From Oscillospiraceae bacterium (GTDB lineage: Bacteria; Bacillota; Clostridia; Oscillospirales; Ruminococcaceae): a stretch of DNA of 31,277 bases. The DNA is taken from contig SFFD01000020.1 of NCBI GenBank assembly GCA_004556975.1, forward strand, positions 1-31,277. Reading direction: 5' to 3'. The position numbers were made by a program, and so were the translations under genes. Of this stretch, positions 30,416-31,277 are shown piece after piece (the first letter of the stretch is position 1; each line of letters opens with the position of its first letter). The notes below the pieces were generated by a model. The model searched no databases. It was not told the origin of the DNA and saw only the letters and a list, made by a program, of their open reading frames with translations.

Positions 30416-30787
30416 AATGTAATAATTTTCAGCATTTTATATAATCTTTGATTGACTTTTTTGTGCTTTTGCACAAAAATCTTGCCGAATAAATATAACA
30501 GAAAACATTATCTGCCGCCCGTTTGCCGATGTTTTTGTGTGATTTGCTTATCGGTTCTCACCCCGGGCGCGGCTGTTTTCCGTCTGTTAACAAAGTTTAA
30601 CATAAAATAACAGTACAGGGCTTCTCTTGCTTTGCCGCAAAATCTCTGAAGAAACCGAATCGCAATGCGTATTGCCTTCTCTGCCCTTTACTTACCCGCA
30701 ATAGCTCTTCATATGCTCCTCCAAAGCGCAAAAGGCTTTAAGATTTATGCAAAGATAGGTTTTGCATATAAATTCTTTCTGAAAAAC
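30416..30787. other. Non-coding upstream region of the sugar operon
   Basis: No supportable gene. It holds a palindrome TTTTTGTGC/GCACAAAAA at 30458-30479 and the outlying repeat pair at 30585-30603. A 95-codon plus-strand frame from 30665 has no ribosome site and overlaps a terminator, so I do not call it. Confidence 0.5.
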
Positions 30788-30826
30788 AAAAAACGGATAG
30801 CTTTTTCGCATAGCTATCCGTTTTTT
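30788..30826. terminator. Intrinsic terminator
   Basis: AAAAAACGGATAGCT pairs with AGCTATCCGTTTTTT around a 9-base loop. It may serve the minus-strand zinc-finger gene to its right. The roughly 130 bases between it and that gene hold nothing that I recognise. Confidence 0.8.
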
Positions 30827-30959
30827 ATTTCCCACTTTTTGTGTGGTGTTTGGTGGGACTTTTGGAACTTAAGTCGAACTATTCGTTGGTGTACATTAAT
30901 CAGAAACTTGAAAAAAAGCCGCCCAAAAGTCGTGACAATGTTTAAGAATTGAGATCATC

Positions 30960-31277
30960 CTAATCATCAGAATCCACTCGCCGCTTACGAGCGCATACAG
31001 GACATCCGTGACCGTTTAATAAACTCGCAGGAACAACGTTCCATTCATGTTTACACACTAAACATCTCGCAAGGATTTTTGTTTTATTATTCGTATATTC
31101 ACTAAGAATCTCAATTGCAGGATTAATTTTCCTAACTTCTTCTATAAAATGCTCATTACTCTTTGCAGCAAGCCGACCCTTACGCTTCTTTGCTCCTTCA
31201 ATCGCGCTACAATGTGGGCATCCTTTCCCATCGAGCAAAGAGTACGCCATGGGCGACCATTCATGGCCGCAAACATT
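30960..31277 (-). CDS. Treble-clef zinc-finger protein, partial at the window edge
   Basis: The C-terminal 105 residues of a gene that continues beyond the window. The frame is open to the last base. It contains two copies of a cysteine/histidine unit: C-G-H-E-W followed by GKGCPHC, and C-L-V-C-K-H-E-W followed by GHGCPVC. The pattern CxxCxHxW...GxGCPxC is a treble-clef or zinc-ribbon repeat found in phage and mobile-element proteins and near HNH or restriction-like domains. The linker EVRKINPAIEILSEYTNNKTKI fits such proteins. An internal ATG at 31250 would cut the first unit in half, so I do not start there. Function is unknown without the missing N-terminus. Confidence 0.65.
   Translation of the reverse strand, partial: NVCGHEWSPMAYSLLDGKGCPHCSAIEGAKKRKGRLAAKSNEHFIEEVRKINPAIEILSEYTNNKTKILARCLVCKHEWNVVPASLLNGHGCPVCARKRRVDSDD

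Noticed and set aside
30665..30952. 95-codon plus-strand frame
   Set aside because: It reads through an intrinsic terminator and lacks a ribosome site and recognisable features.

Overview
The window looks like chromosome from an anaerobic, Gram-positive Clostridia-type bacterium, probably gut-associated. The evidence is strong AGGAGG ribosome sites, TTGACA/TATAAT promoters with 17-base spacers, a tRNA with CCA encoded, many hairpin terminators, a QueT queuosine-precursor transporter, DUF3267 and DUF1003 proteins, and a Cys-lipoprotein sugar-binding protein. No rRNA, CRISPR array, prophage or intact insertion sequence is visible.

Layout. (1) 1-2661, minus strand: the tRNA methyltransferase gene trmO followed by two paralogous zinc-ribbon genes that arose by tandem duplication. 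(2) 2737-5182, plus: tRNA-Leu(UAA) with its own promoter and terminator, then a ComEC-like competence channel whose C-terminal metallo-beta-lactamase-like domain has no visible metal site. (3) 5217-13520, minus: an apparent 11-gene operon headed by a TetR regulator with a near-consensus promoter and operator. It carries two ABC-2 exporter pairs, a DUF4097 protein, small membrane and P-loop proteins, a DUF7662 protein, an alpha/beta hydrolase and a CDP-alcohol phosphatidyltransferase broken by one base in an A7 tract. Most junctions overlap or are a few bases apart. (4) 13521-14941: an unexplained stretch, then a HExxH zincin gene that appears to start at ATT. (5) 15099-17141, minus: a DapB/2,4-diaminopentanoate-dehydrogenase-like enzyme under a MerR-type promoter with a 19-base spacer, beside a MerR regulator that carries the same operator. 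(6) 17232-20168, plus: an AraC regulator, a GRP-family sugar transporter and an SDR dehydrogenase. (7) 20181-20759, plus: queT behind a candidate preQ1 riboswitch. (8) 20882-22109, minus: DUF1003 and DUF3267 membrane proteins. (9) 22289-22778: decayed IS3-like and IS200/IS605-like fragments and hairpins. (10) 22784-30415, minus: a seven-gene sugar ABC import and catabolism operon (binding protein, ATPase, two permeases, FGGY kinase, class II aldolase, DeoR regulator) with tandem 10-base operator repeats at its promoter. (11) 30960-31277, minus: a zinc-finger protein cut by the window edge.

How the parts work together. Four regulator-plus-target modules can be read directly from DNA sites: TetR with the exporter operon, MerR with the dehydrogenase, AraC with the transporter and SDR, and DeoR with the sugar operon. 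The sugar operon imports a sugar, phosphorylates it and splits the ketose phosphate, but it has no isomerase. A GTGCTC/GAGCAC arm recurs in otherwise unrelated terminator hairpins.
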